Below the pieces are notes generated by a model that searched no databases, had not been told where the DNA came from, and worked only from the letters and a program-made list of their open reading frames with translations. From Pigoraptor vietnamica (Eukaryota; Opisthokonta; Filasterea), in assembly GCA_943704525.1 (NCBI GenBank), contig CALSCQ010003127.1:1-14640 (forward strand): a stretch of DNA of 14,640 bases. Reading direction: 5' to 3'. Below are positions 1 through 9,222 of this stretch, one piece after another; the first letter of the stretch is position 1; every line of letters starts with the position of its first letter. The position numbers were made by a program, and so were the translations under genes.

Positions 1-53
<53 letters not shown>
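1..53. repeat. (GA)n microsatellite in an intron of the acetyl-CoA synthetase gene
   Basis: This is an uninterrupted GA dinucleotide run, cut by the window edge, so its true length is unknown. It lies downstream of the donor at 169-168 on the minus strand, where it reads as a CT-rich tract inside the intron. A CT-rich run on the sense strand could act as a polypyrimidine tract, but the acceptor is not in the window. Confidence 0.95.
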
Positions 54-55
<2 letters not shown>

Positions 56-169
56 TCATGACTGAATTGAAAAGAGAGTGAGTCGTGGCTGAGAAGAGTG
101 TCGGCGGCTGCTATGCCGCGAGGCCGCCCACAGCTGCGCGTGAGACCGTAGGGTCGTGAGTCGCCGTAC

Positions 170-848
170 CAGTAGAAGGCAATGTTGTCGCCGAGCCCTC
201 GCTCGTTTACGTTGCGATCGAGCACGTTGTAACATATGTTGGTGCGACCCCCCTCAAACCATCGCACGAAAATCTGCGATTGGGTTGGCCAAGTGAACCT
301 TCCATTTGTATGCCACGCGAACACTGTTCGTGCGCATGGGACAACGCGCAGAAGTTTTGCGCGCTCAGAGTGAGTGCACAACAGTCACACGAAGCCATTT
401 GTATGACGTGTGTGTCCTCAACGCGTAAGCGATGAGTGTGCGTGCAACTTTCTGTGTGGCTGCAGAGTGGAGAGAGTACACACCGAGGCACACACACACA
501 CACACACACACACACCTGCTTCCCGTCGGTCATGTCGTAGCTGTGCGAGTGCACGGAGTCCCACTTGCGCTCCCAATAGAACTCGGACGCGATTTCAGCC
601 CAAAAACCGTCGGGATCCTACACGTTCAAACACCCCCGTGTAAGTTTTTTCTCTCATGGCTAAATCACATCCCGATCTTCCTCTCTATGCGACGAGTGGA
701 AACAGACGCGCGTCCAACGACGCACCTCAATGGAGCGCTTGTGCATGCTGCGATATTCCTCGAGGGACTTGACGTGCGCGCGTGCGATGCGCTCCTGCGG
801 CCACGGGCACGGCACCAACGCCGTGCTCACAGACTCGCGACGTGCCAT
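170..848 (-). CDS. ACS: Acetyl-CoA synthetase, N-terminal part (three exons, runs off the left edge)
   Basis: Acetyl-CoA synthetase (AMP-forming) activates acetate to acetyl-CoA with ATP. Three exons are visible on the minus strand: 848-726 (41 codons), 617-516 (34 codons) and 273-170 (34 codons plus 2 nt). All have GT-AG borders and join in frame. Exon 1 contains [15 protein letters not shown]. Exon 2 starts [20 protein letters not shown]. Exon 3 contains [17 protein letters not shown]. These are the hallmark N-terminal blocks of the family in the right order. The last visible exon ends after TG of a Trp codon (phase 2), and the remaining ~500 residues, including the AMP-binding motifs, lie beyond position 1. 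The start at 848 is the first Met of exon 1; about 25 residues precede the conserved block, which is plausible, but an upstream exon cannot be excluded. Introns are 618-725 and 274-515; the second holds a CA/GT tract. The gene is divergent to the GH31 gene. Confidence 0.9.
489..515. repeat. (CA)n microsatellite abutting the donor of acetyl-CoA synthetase exon 2
   Basis: A pure CA run on the plus strand reads as GT repeats on the gene strand, directly after the exon 2 CAG codon. Many GT dinucleotides could therefore serve as donor. The one immediately after position 516 keeps the frame into exon 3. Confidence 0.9.
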
Positions 849-1144
849 GACGTCAGTTGTCGTCGACGAAATCCGGAGTCTGTCTGAGCGCTCTCGTGTT
901 CAAAAAAGTCTCACAGCAAAGACTGTCGCTCCCTTTCCCGTGCGCGCGACCCCCTTCGCTTCGCTGTACAGTGGAAGAGGAGGCATGAACGTGCACTTAA
1001 TGGGAGTGTTGCGTGTGTGTGTGGGCGCGCCAATCCACTCTGTCCTGATCACGTGCTGGACAGTCACGTGGGCTGACGTGGCTATTTGCCGACTGAGAGC
1101 CTTTGAAGAGTGCGCACACTGGCAAACTCCACACAGGGGCTGCC
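849..1144. promoter_or_regulatory. Divergent promoter region between acetyl-CoA synthetase and GH31 genes
   Basis: Only 296 nt separate the two divergent start codons, so both promoters must lie here or overlap the first exons. Visible candidate sites are a CCAAT at 1030-1034, two CACGTG palindromes (E-boxes) at 1050-1055 and 1065-1070 spaced 15 bp apart, and a palindromic TGACGTCA at 848-855 overlapping the acetyl-CoA synthetase ATG. No TATA box was found. The E-box pair lies 75-95 nt upstream of the GH31 ATG. Function of these motifs is inferred only; CACGTG-like words also occur elsewhere in this GC-rich window. Confidence 0.5.
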
Positions 1145-1879
1145 ATGGCGCAGTGCGGGTCTCTCGCGTGGACGGCGGCATTCCTGCTGTGCGTGGCGAC
1201 GCTGATTGCAGGCCAGGTGGGGGTGTAGATGACCTCTGTGTCCCGGCAGCGTCAATGCGCGTGCTGTCTGCCTCGTTTGGGTTTGGTTGTTGTGTTTTGT
1301 TACCTGTATAGGCCAGTGTAGACTGGTACCGCTGTCCGTGTCCCCGGCACTCTCATGCCGTGTAGTGTGTTGTGGGTGGTGTCTGCCTTGTTTCTTTGGT
1401 CTCTGTGGAGTCGAGGGATGCCTCATACCTCTGTCTCATGCCGTGTAGTGTGTTGTATGTGATGTTGGTTGGTCTCTGTGAGTCGAGGGAGGCCTAATAA
1501 CTCTGTCTCATGCCGTAGTGTGTTGTGTGTTGTGGGTGGTGTCTGCCTTGTTTCTTTGGTCTCTGTGGAGTCGAGGGAGGCCTAATAACTCTGTCTCATG
1601 CCGTAGTGTGTTGTGTGTTGTGGGTGGTGTCTGCCTTGTTTCTTTGGTCTCTGTGGAGTCGAGGGAGGCCTCATTACCGCTGTCCGTGACCTCGGCAATC
1701 TCATGCCGTGCAGTGTGTGTGCGTGTGTTCATGTGCAAGCGCCATCTCGCTCACCTTCGTGTCAATTGTTGGCAGCCGTTTGATCCCCATGCAAATCCAA
1801 AGGCCGTCGTGACCGCCGGCAAGGTAATGCTTCGGAACTCTCTTATATACTGCGTAGTGCGTTATGCTGCCTCGGTGTG

Positions 1880-1933
<54 letters not shown>

Positions 1934-4900
1934 CCTGTCCGTGTGTGTGTGTGTATTGCGCACTTGTTGTCGTTGTCGTTGTTGGCGTGTTATGTGCGTC
2001 ACGCGTGCTAGTGTGCAATCTGATGAACCCATCGCACTCTTCCTTAGGCGCGCTTCACTGTTCTCACCGAGCGCATCGTGCGCATGGAATGGTCGCCCAC
2101 GTCGACGTTCCGCGATGCCGCAACATACGCCGTCATTCGTCGCAATCTGCCCGTGCCGTCGTTTAACGTGACGCACGACGACAGCGGGTGGATGGAGCTT
2201 GCCACGCGGTTTGTGCAGGTGCGTCGATTCGAACGCACTTTTTGAACGGCAGTGAAGTTGTGACTTGTGTTCGTGCTCACAATTGCCGGAAATATTATAT
2301 ATCGGCCTGTTGGCATGCGTGAACTCGTTTTGCTCTCATGCTCATCGCCCCATTCCGCCCACACACGTTCATGCTCATCGCCTCATATCTGCCCACACAC
2401 ACACACGCCCTTCATCTATTCGCTTACGGGTGCGGTGTCGATGGGCACACGTCTATTACCCAGGCCCCCGATCCGACCTCTATTCGCTTGCAATCGCTCA
2501 CTACCCCCTCTATCATGTCCGCATCTCGCGGGCGCAGGTGCGCTATCTCACCACTTCGGACGAGTCGTTTGGCCAATCGAACCTCGCCGTGACAGTGTCT
2601 TTTGGGAACGGCGAGACGGTCACGTGGGATCCCTCGCAGTCGCGCTTCCCGGGCAACCTCCGCGGTACCATCCGGGTGCGTGTGCGGCCACGTGTTGTGT
2701 TGCGGCTCTACGGCACCGAGTGTGCGCGTACTCCCTCTCTTAGGTCCACTTTGCAATACCGTGTTTCAGCTTTCTCTTTACTGCGCCGTTTGTAACACGT
2801 GCGCGAGTGTTGTCTTCTGAGAGCATCATGCGCACGTACGTACTCCATCTAAACCTCTCCCTGCTCCGCCACAGACGCTGGACGGCGCGGATGGCGTGGT
2901 GAACCTCGATTGCGCCACGCAGTCTCGCACGGACCTGCACTGCACATACGGGTGAGCTGTGCGCGGAGAACGCATAGTGTGATGTGTGCGTAGCGCTCCC
3001 CGTGGTCCTCTCCTTAGGTGCCAAGACATTCCTGTAGCGCAGACACTTTTGAAAATGAGTGGACTCTCTGACGTAGTCACGATTGTTTATTCTCTTTACT
3101 TGTGCGTCCGCAGGGTCATTTCCCGCAGCGGAATTGTCGTTCTTGACGACACGGTCGGCCCTGAGTTCAGCAACGCCACGTGGCCGTGGGTGGCTGGAGA
3201 GCCCAAGCAGGTGAGACATCCTACGTTTTCCACCGAAGGCATAATGCACGCACCCAACACGTGCGCACATGCGCATGCACTCTCGACGCCCCGAGTGACC
3301 CCGGTGCTCTGTGTCCCGTTGTTCAGGAGCCCTCGTCCTCCGAGTGTGCGCTGAAGGACGCCGACAAGCGCGACTGCGGCTATCCCGGCATCATCCGCGA
3401 CACATGCGTTGTGCGCGGGTGCTGCTTCAGCCCCTCCGGCGTCTTTGGGGCGCCCCTCGGCATCCCGCAGTGCTATTACAGCGCGCACGCTGCGCAGGAC
3501 CTCTACGTGCTGGGCTTTGGGAGAGACTACCGCGGCGGCTTAAAGGAGTTTAGCCTCATTTCTGGCGACATTCCGATGCCTCCGCGCTTTGCGTTTGGCG
3601 TATGGTACTCGCGCTACTGGGCGTACAGCGACACGGGTCTGATGGAGCTTGTCGGCGAGTATGAGACGCACAGCACGCCGCTCGATGTGCTGGTGACGGA
3701 CATGGACTTCCACCTCACGTTCTACAAGCAGGCCGACGCGGGCGTGCGCGACCAGGTGTGTAGTGCGCGCGCGTCTGTGTATGTGGATGGGGGGGGGGGG
3801 GGCGTGTGCATGGCTTGTGTGATTACAGCGTTTGTGTGAACTGTTCGATTTCATCCCTCAATTATTCTCTACCATACCGCGCGTATGCACCTCTTGCTGC
3901 TCTCTGCTCCTCCTGACCACCCTTGGTCCCCGCAGGCCGGCCAGCAGATCGGGTGGACGGGCTTCACGTGGGACCCCAAGCTCTTCCCGAACCCGCGCAA
4001 GTTCCTCGACTGGTGCAAGCGGCGTGGGCTCAAGAACACGATTAACATCCACCCTGCGTCGGGCGTGCAGCCGTGGGAGGAGAAGTACGCGCAGATGGCC
4101 CAGGCGATGGGCATCGACCCGTCGGTGAGTGTGAGGCGACACCTCTCGACAGCACACCCTTGCACGCGCACGTGAGCGTTCTTGCGCGCCGCACAGCTCA
4201 ACCCCTTTTCACGGGAGCGCGCGTGTAAAACCCACCGACATTCGCACACTCTGTATGGTGTCGCTCACACGTCACGCTGTTCTATCCTTCCGCGCTTCTC
4301 ACTCTGCGTGTGCTGTTCGTGACAGACGAACAAGTACGTCCCGTTCAACATCACCGACACGAAGTTCACGGCCAATTGGCGCGACATTATCCTCCGGCCC
4401 ATGCGCGACCAGGGCATCGATTTTTTCTGGCTGTGGGTGTCGACTATAGAGACCATCCTTCGTCCCTCGCTTAGTGCTGCCTTGCTCGCTGTGTGCGCTC
4501 AGTGGTGTCTTCTTGCAAACAACTCACGCTTGTTTCTCGCTCTCCGTTTCAGCGACTGGCAGCAGGGCGAGGACTGGATCGACATTCCCGGCGTGAACCC
4601 GACAATGTGAGAATACGCAAAAAGATTGTCATTTCCCACACTCTCTCTAATTTGTGGGGATGGAACTGCGTTATCAATTGAGCTTGTCTCGCGTTCATCC
4701 TCTCTCGATTCTGCTTTGACTCTCTGTGCGCTTCGCTCTCGCGCGCAACCGCCACCGCGCGCCTTCGCAGGTGGCTCAACTACGTCTTCTTCACCATGTT
4801 CAACGGCGACGCAACCCCAAACAACGGCCGCCGCCCGATGGTCTTCCACCGTTGGGGCGGACTCGGCAACCACCGCTATCCCGTGGGTCTGCCCGCTTGT

Positions 4901-7248
4901 TCCTTCGCTCTCGTTGCCCGTTTTTGACGCACGAAATACCTCCAAGTGGCTATCTTGTTTCCGCTTTAGTTTATTCACGTGACCCCCCCCCCCCCTCTTC
5001 TTTCGCTTCTTTCCCAGATTGGCTTCTCTGGTGACGTTGTTCCGGTGGGTTGCCCTTGTGCTTACACAAACGCGTGAAAACTGCCAACGTGCGGTTGCAC
5101 TCGTGCGCATGATCGCACATTCCATGTAACTGCGATGATTTCGATCATGCCCTCGCTTTCTCGTCGTTTGCCGCTCACCACTAACGCTTCCCCCCCCCGC
5201 GCGCGCAGACGTGGGATTCGCTGACGTTCCAGCCTTTGTTCACTGCGACGTCGAGCAACGTTCTCTACACTTACTTCTCGCACGACATTGGCGGACACAC
5301 GGCGCCCTCGCCGCCGGAGCTGTACACGCGCTGGGTCCAGTGGGGGATATTCTCGCCGATATTTCGCACGCACTGCACGAAGAACGCCAACAATGACAGG
5401 TGCGCATGAAACGTCCCCCCCCCCCCCCCCCTTTCCCTCTTGTGCTATATATGCCACTCAGCACACGCCTTCGTTCTACACGCGCCACACATTACATCGT
5501 CACCACGCACCATCGCAAATAGGACGCGCCGAGTCCGTGTGCTCATTTATTCTCTGTGCAGGCGCATTTGGACGTACCCTCTGGAGAACTTCAAGGCGAT
5601 GCGCGATGCCATTCGCCTCCGCGCCGCGATGGTCCCCTACATCTACACCTATGTGCGTGGGACGCAATGTGTTGCCGCGCGGAGTGCGACATGGAGTATG
5701 TGTGTCGTTGTGCGTGAGAAGAGACCAAGACGACAGTTTGTGTGTTCCACGTGTGCTTGTATGTGCGGGTGGGTGTCGTATACACATCAGGGCCACTCGC
5801 CAATGTCGCAGGCGCGCATAACGTTCGACTCTGCCGTGGGCATCATGCGACCCATGTATTACGGTGCGTGTCACGTGCGAGTACTGCCGCTGCGTGCAAG
5901 GGTCAGCAGTTGCTTGCGCCCTAATTCTTCTTGTTCTGCTGTCAGCAACCACATTACGCGCACATTACGCGCACATACACTCATTCGCCTCTCGATGGTG
6001 CGCACGTTTGTGACATGGCTCGCAGACTATCCCGAGGACGTCAACGCCTACAACGCAACCGGCCAGTTCATGTTTGGCGATTGGCTGCTTGTTGCCCCGA
6101 TCACGACCCCCGTGGACGCGTTCTCGCAGCTTGCGTCCAAGACGGTGTGGTTCCCTCCCGCGAGCGCGACTGTCGCCGGACTGCCCGCCGCGCAGGCGTT
6201 CTACAACTTTCAGACGGGAGAGGAATTTGCGGCCGGGCAGACGGTTGTGGGCGAATACGAGCTGCAGGAAATGGCTGTGTTTGCGAAGGAGGGCGCCATC
6301 ATCCCGATGCAGGTTGACGCCGCTCTCGGTGGGTGTGTGCCATGTGCGTTATGGATGTCACGTGAGCAAGTGTGCGACGGGATTTCACCTAGTGCGCCAT
6401 GCGGTGTGGCGCGTAGGCAAATGTACGATCTAGAGAATTATGCGGCCGTCTACTGCGTCTGTGCGCGCTCTCATGATTATGTCCTTGGTGCAGTGGGCTT
6501 TGGAAAAGCGCAGGCGATCCCCCGCGCGCTCCGTCTCGACGTGTTCCCTTCTGCGACCGCCACGCACTTTGACATGTACGAGGACGACGGCGTTGGCCGT
6601 GATTACGCCAGCGAGGGCCGCTCCGCGTGGACGCGCATCTCGCAGCAGCTTTCGTCGGACGGCTCGTCGCTTTCTCTGACCGTCTCCGCCCCCTCGCATG
6701 TGCGCGGAGGAGAGTCCGGACACGCTTTCGATTTTCTCCCCGCCAAGCGCGGCTACGAGGTGCGCATTCGCAATGCGTGGCCGGCGCGGTCCGTCCGCGT
6801 CTCTGGCTCGCCCTCCGACGCCCCGTATGTGTCGACCGATGGGCCGGAGGACGGCGGTGACGGGTGGTCGTATGACGGCAACTCGCTGACGCTTATCGTC
6901 TTTGTGTCTGAGCGCGATATTGGCTCGGGCCTTTCCCTCTCGGTCACTTTCGACGGAGACGTGACGTCCCCTCTGCTCCGCGGCGACTTTGTGCGTCACG
7001 TTCGCCGCCTCACGCGCGCGAAGGAGGCGATCGACAACCAGTGGGGCGTGGAGACGGTGTACATGGAGGATTACCCGAACCTCCTGCTGGCGTCGGAGGC
7101 CGGCAACCGCATCACGTACGACCCCGCCACGGCCAAGACGGAGCTTGCGGCGTTTTCGTCGCTGATGGCATCCGCACGTGGTGAACTCACCGCCCTCTCG
7201 ATGGACGCGTCGTTGAAGAAGACGCTCGTTGCGCAGCTCTCGGACTAG
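1145..7248 (+). CDS. Secreted GH31 family glycoside hydrolase (alpha-glucosidase type) with internal trefoil domain; 17 exons, 970 aa
   Basis: A retaining exo-alpha-glycosidase of family GH31, probably exported or endomembrane. Exons: 1145-1216, 1776-1823, 2048-2218, 2538-2675, 2875-2951, 3114-3210, 3327-3755, 3936-4124, 4326-4432, 4553-4606, 4771-4882, 5018-5044, 5209-5399, 5562-5652, 5812-5863, 6026-6328 and 6494-7248. All have GT-AG borders and compatible phases, totalling 2913 nt. Residues 1-24 form a signal peptide with a hydrophobic core (AAFLLCVATLIAG). Residues 25-201 match the N-terminal beta-sandwich (GKARFTVLTERIVRMEWSP). Residues 207-252 are a trefoil domain with six Cys (208, 218, 228, 233, 234, 250) and the signature RDCGYPGI...GCCF. 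The barrel follows (PPRFAFGVWYSRYWAYSD, DVLVTDMDFH). Catalytic residues by family analogy: nucleophile D444 in FFWLDWQQG, acid/base D504 in IGFSGDVVP, and HDIGGH at 532-537. The C-terminal ~250 residues contain LRLDVFP and MYEDDG, then an unrecognised tail. Exact substrate is not determinable (glucosidase, xylosidase or other). Exon ends rest on homology and splice rules, without transcripts. Confidence 0.93.
1327..1710. repeat. Imperfect tandem repeat array filling most of GH31 intron 1
   Basis: Four to five copies begin with the word TCTCATGCCGT, at 1351, 1434, 1506, 1594 and 1699. The spacing is 83, 72, 88 and 105 nt. The copies starting at 1506 and 1594 are nearly identical over about 80 nt. 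The others carry deletions or inserts. The word ACCGCTGTCCGTG occurs at both ends of the array (about 1328 and 1677). The array makes this intron (1217-1775, 559 nt) the longest of the gene. It has no coding sense on either strand. Confidence 0.85.
1883..1954. repeat. (GT)n microsatellite in GH31 intron 2
   Basis: A GT dinucleotide run of about 48 nt (to 1930) is followed by a short break and a second GT run at 1941-1954. It occupies a third of intron 2 (1824-2047). No exon overlaps it. Confidence 0.95.
3789..3802. repeat. G homopolymer (14 nt) in GH31 intron 7
   Basis: A run of 14 G lies 33 nt downstream of the donor at 3756. It is within the intron 3756-3935 and out of coding sequence. Length in such runs is prone to sequencing error. 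Confidence 0.9.
4983..4995. repeat. C homopolymer (13 nt) upstream of the acceptor of the GH31 micro-exon
   Basis: The run ends 22 nt before the AG at 5016-5017. Followed by a TC-rich stretch, it forms the polypyrimidine tract of intron 11. A similar C9 run (5190-5198) precedes the next acceptor at 5208, and a C12 run (14508-14519) precedes a candidate acceptor at 14532. Confidence 0.85.
5018..5044 (+). other. 27-nt micro-exon of the GH31 gene carrying the putative acid/base Asp
   Basis: This exon encodes nine residues, IGFSGDVVP (499-507). It joins HRWGGLGNHRYP from the exon before to TWDSLTFQP from the exon after, exactly as in GH31 homologues of this subgroup. Both flanking introns are phase 0, so skipping the exon would keep the frame and remove the putative catalytic acid D504. 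The acceptor is CCCAG at 5013-5017 and the donor GTGGGT starts at 5045. Confidence 0.85.
5415..5431. repeat. C homopolymer (17 nt) in GH31 intron 13
   Basis: A run of 17 C lies just after the donor at 5400, inside intron 5400-5561. It is followed by a CT-rich stretch. It is the longest homopolymer in the window. Confidence 0.9.
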
Positions 7249-8289
7249 TCCTTGCGTTGCGGTGTTCTGTATGTCCGGTGCCCAATGAGAGCACATTGAA
7301 CATGACCCAGATCTCCGGCAACAACTGGCACGCGATAAATCAACTGCCGATAGCCCTGTAACTGTGACATCAGAACGAAAGACTCACCGCGGCAAGGCGA
7401 TTTAATGGCCGAATCAACCGGCACCACACGTCAGACTGCAATTGGAAGTCGGCCCTGCACTGCATTCTTTGCGGTGACTCGTTGACTCACAATAGTTTTA
7501 CAACTGAGCGGTTGAATTTCCGCGGGGTCGCGTTGGACGGACGGCCCCGGATCGGACAGAAGTCGACGGAGATCGCGCGCAGTGCTTAGCGGCGATTCAG
7601 GCGGCCTAATCCGGCCACAACTCGGCGTGCCGTACTGGCCGCGATCGCGGCGGCCGCACGCCGCATAGCCTGGTGGCGCTCCGAAATGGCTATCCATCAC
7701 GGCGGCAGGACGCCGCGCGTGCTGGGCGGACATTTCTGCATTTGCGTCACTCGGCTTGGCACCGTCCGGGTCCGAGCAAGGACCGAGGCACGGAACCCCG
7801 CTTTGCCCAGAGGAACACCGGAAGAGTGAAGAGGAGCACCGGGGTGCGAAAATCGGTGCCAAATTTTACCAATGTCCGACACGCTAAACCCCGAAAAAGG
7901 AAAAACGCCGGAGCGGTGTTCTCTCAATTTGCAGTCACTACGGCGCTTTCGAAAGGGACGCGGAGCCACCCAATATCGGCGGCGCCGGAAATAGAGACTT
8001 CGGCCTTCACTCACCGGCGAATTCAGTGCTAAAAAAGGGGTGAGAAGTGACGCCGAGAGGAGGAGAAGGAACCCCTGTTTACAGTATAAAACGGCCTCTT
8101 TCTATCGAGAAAGGCGGCCAGTGCGCCGGGTGGGAGGCTTGCGCGTGCCAAACGACGGATCGGTTCAGTTCCCACCGGCCAGTTCAACTGTTGCCGTTCG
8201 ACGACAGTGTCAAACACGAACAAAAGACGCTGTCGTGCACCGACGGCCTGATCTTCGCCGATCGCGAGGTGCCGATCAGTCCCACAAGA
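7249..8289. other. Intergenic region between the GH31 and TmcB-like genes
   Basis: About 1.04 kb follow the GH31 stop. The first part should be its 3' UTR, although no AATAAA was seen. Open frames here (for example minus 7862-7431) show no recognisable protein motif. There are no microsatellites. A 14-bp perfect palindrome GCCGCGATCGCGGC lies at 7638-7651. The last 200 nt should hold the promoter and 5' UTR of the downstream gene. No RNA gene was recognised. Confidence 0.6.
8085..8091 (+). promoter_or_regulatory. TATA box candidate of the TmcB-like gene
   Basis: TATAAAA lies 205 nt upstream of the ATG at 8290. If it directs transcription from about 25-35 nt downstream, the ATG codons before it (for example 8047) would be outside the mRNA. 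That supports the start at 8290 and a 5' UTR of about 170 nt. Confidence 0.45.
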
Positions 8290-9127
8290 ATGGGCGACGC
8301 ACGGAGCGTTGCGTCCTTCGCCTTCAGCGGCGCGGGCGGGGCGGCATCCATCTCCAGTTCGTCCAGATCGTCGCCCAAGGCGCGGGGGCCCACCGTCGAG
8401 CGGATCCTCGCCCTCGTCAAGAACGGCCTCTTCGGCGTCCTCTTCGTGATGGTCAAGGACGCGCACCTCGCGCAGGTCTGGATTATCCTCGAGCTCGTCG
8501 TCGATCTCTTCCAGCTCCTCGCGTTCCCCTTCAACGCCTACGGCCAGCAGTTCCCATGGAACGACGGCCAGTCGCTGTGGCTGCAGCGCCTCGTCAAGCC
8601 CTTCGTCTTCGAGACCTACATCGACCACAACGACGGCGTCTTCTTTGCGGCCGTCGGCATCCTCGTCTCTTCCTCGCCAACGCCGCGTTCGTCGGCTAGT
8701 CGTTCTCCCGCAGCAAGTACCGCATGATGTGGACGCTCTCCACACTCCGACTCCTCGCCGCCCTCGTGTCCACGATCCTCTTCATCCCGCTCACCGGCAT
8801 CCTCGTCGCGCGCCTCAAGTGCAACGGGGGAGACGCGTGCTGGACCGGCTTCGATCTCTTCGAGAAGGTCCTCGCGATCGTCGTCGGCATCGCCTTCCTC
8901 GCCCTTGCGCTGCTCTGCGGCATCTGCTTCTGCGAGTCGAACCCCACCGCACGGACTTCCCTCGCAAGGCCCAGCTCACGCGTCGACCTCTTCGTCCGCG
9001 CCGTCTTCACAGTCCTCTTCACGCTCCTCGGCAGCTCCAACGGCGACCGCTGGGCACTCACCGTCACACTTCTCCTCGGCGCCGCTTCGACAACCACGCT
9101 CTTTGTCTGGTACCTTCCATACTACCG
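8290..9127 (+). CDS. TmcB-like protein, N-terminal membrane region (one frame lesion inside)
   Basis: From ATG 8290 a Ser/Ala-rich stretch of about 35 residues precedes hydrophobic segments (LFGVLFVMVKD at residues 47-57 and VWIILELVVDLFQLLAFPF at 63-81). FPWNDGQSLWL follows, then a third segment starting VFFAAVGIL (to 8664). The reading then continues only in another frame (LFLANAAFVG, then a TAG at 8697-8699, then SFSRSKYRMMWTLSTLRLLA). After that come at least four hydrophobic segments, the Cys pair KCNGGDACW, and VWYLPYY near the end. Each piece matches the family's conserved order. The exon ends at 9127 before GTGAGT (phase 2). The start is chosen because family similarity begins soon after it and a TATA box lies upstream. 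Confidence 0.7.
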
Positions 9128-9222
9128 GTGAGTAACCCTTCCCCGAGCCTGCGCTTTCAAAGTGCCTCGTTACTCGCGTGGCGCATGCAAGTAACTGAAA
9201 ACTTCCACACCCACGCCGACAC

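Noticed and set aside
848-855. TGACGTCA as a functional CRE site
   Set aside because: It overlaps the acetyl-CoA synthetase start codon, and an 8-mer palindrome can occur by chance. Mentioned only as a candidate within the promoter entry.
1351-1710. CRISPR-like array
   Set aside because: Repeat units are long, contiguous and of varying length with no unique spacers, they lie in a eukaryotic intron, and no cas gene is present.
1883-2176. Open frames made of Cys-Val or His-Thr repeats over the GT/CA tracts
   Set aside because: They are translations of dinucleotide repeats and overlap introns of the GH31 gene.
4125-4325. Extension of GH31 coding sequence through intron 8
   Set aside because: The frame after DPS at 4124 reaches stops, while removing 4125-4325 joins conserved GMGIDPS-type and TNKYVPFNITD words as in homologues.
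6430-7296. Long minus-strand open frame opposite the last GH31 exon
   Set aside because: It is antisense to well-supported coding sequence, Arg-rich and low in complexity, as expected of the complementary strand of GC-rich exons.
7431-7862. Possible minus-strand gene between the GH31 and TmcB-like genes
   Set aside because: An open frame of 143 codons in GC-rich DNA with no recognisable motif, no supporting splice structure and no similarity to the neighbours.
8047-8289. Longer N-terminus for the TmcB-like protein from an ATG at 8047
   Set aside because: The frame is open, but a TATA box lies within it at 8085, the residues show no family similarity, and conserved membrane segments begin soon after ATG 8290.
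8665-8699. A genuine 35-nt intron
   Set aside because: It restores the frame, but every other intron here is 90 nt or more and it would remove a conserved hydrophobic segment. Kept as an alternative in the finding, not annotated as an intron.
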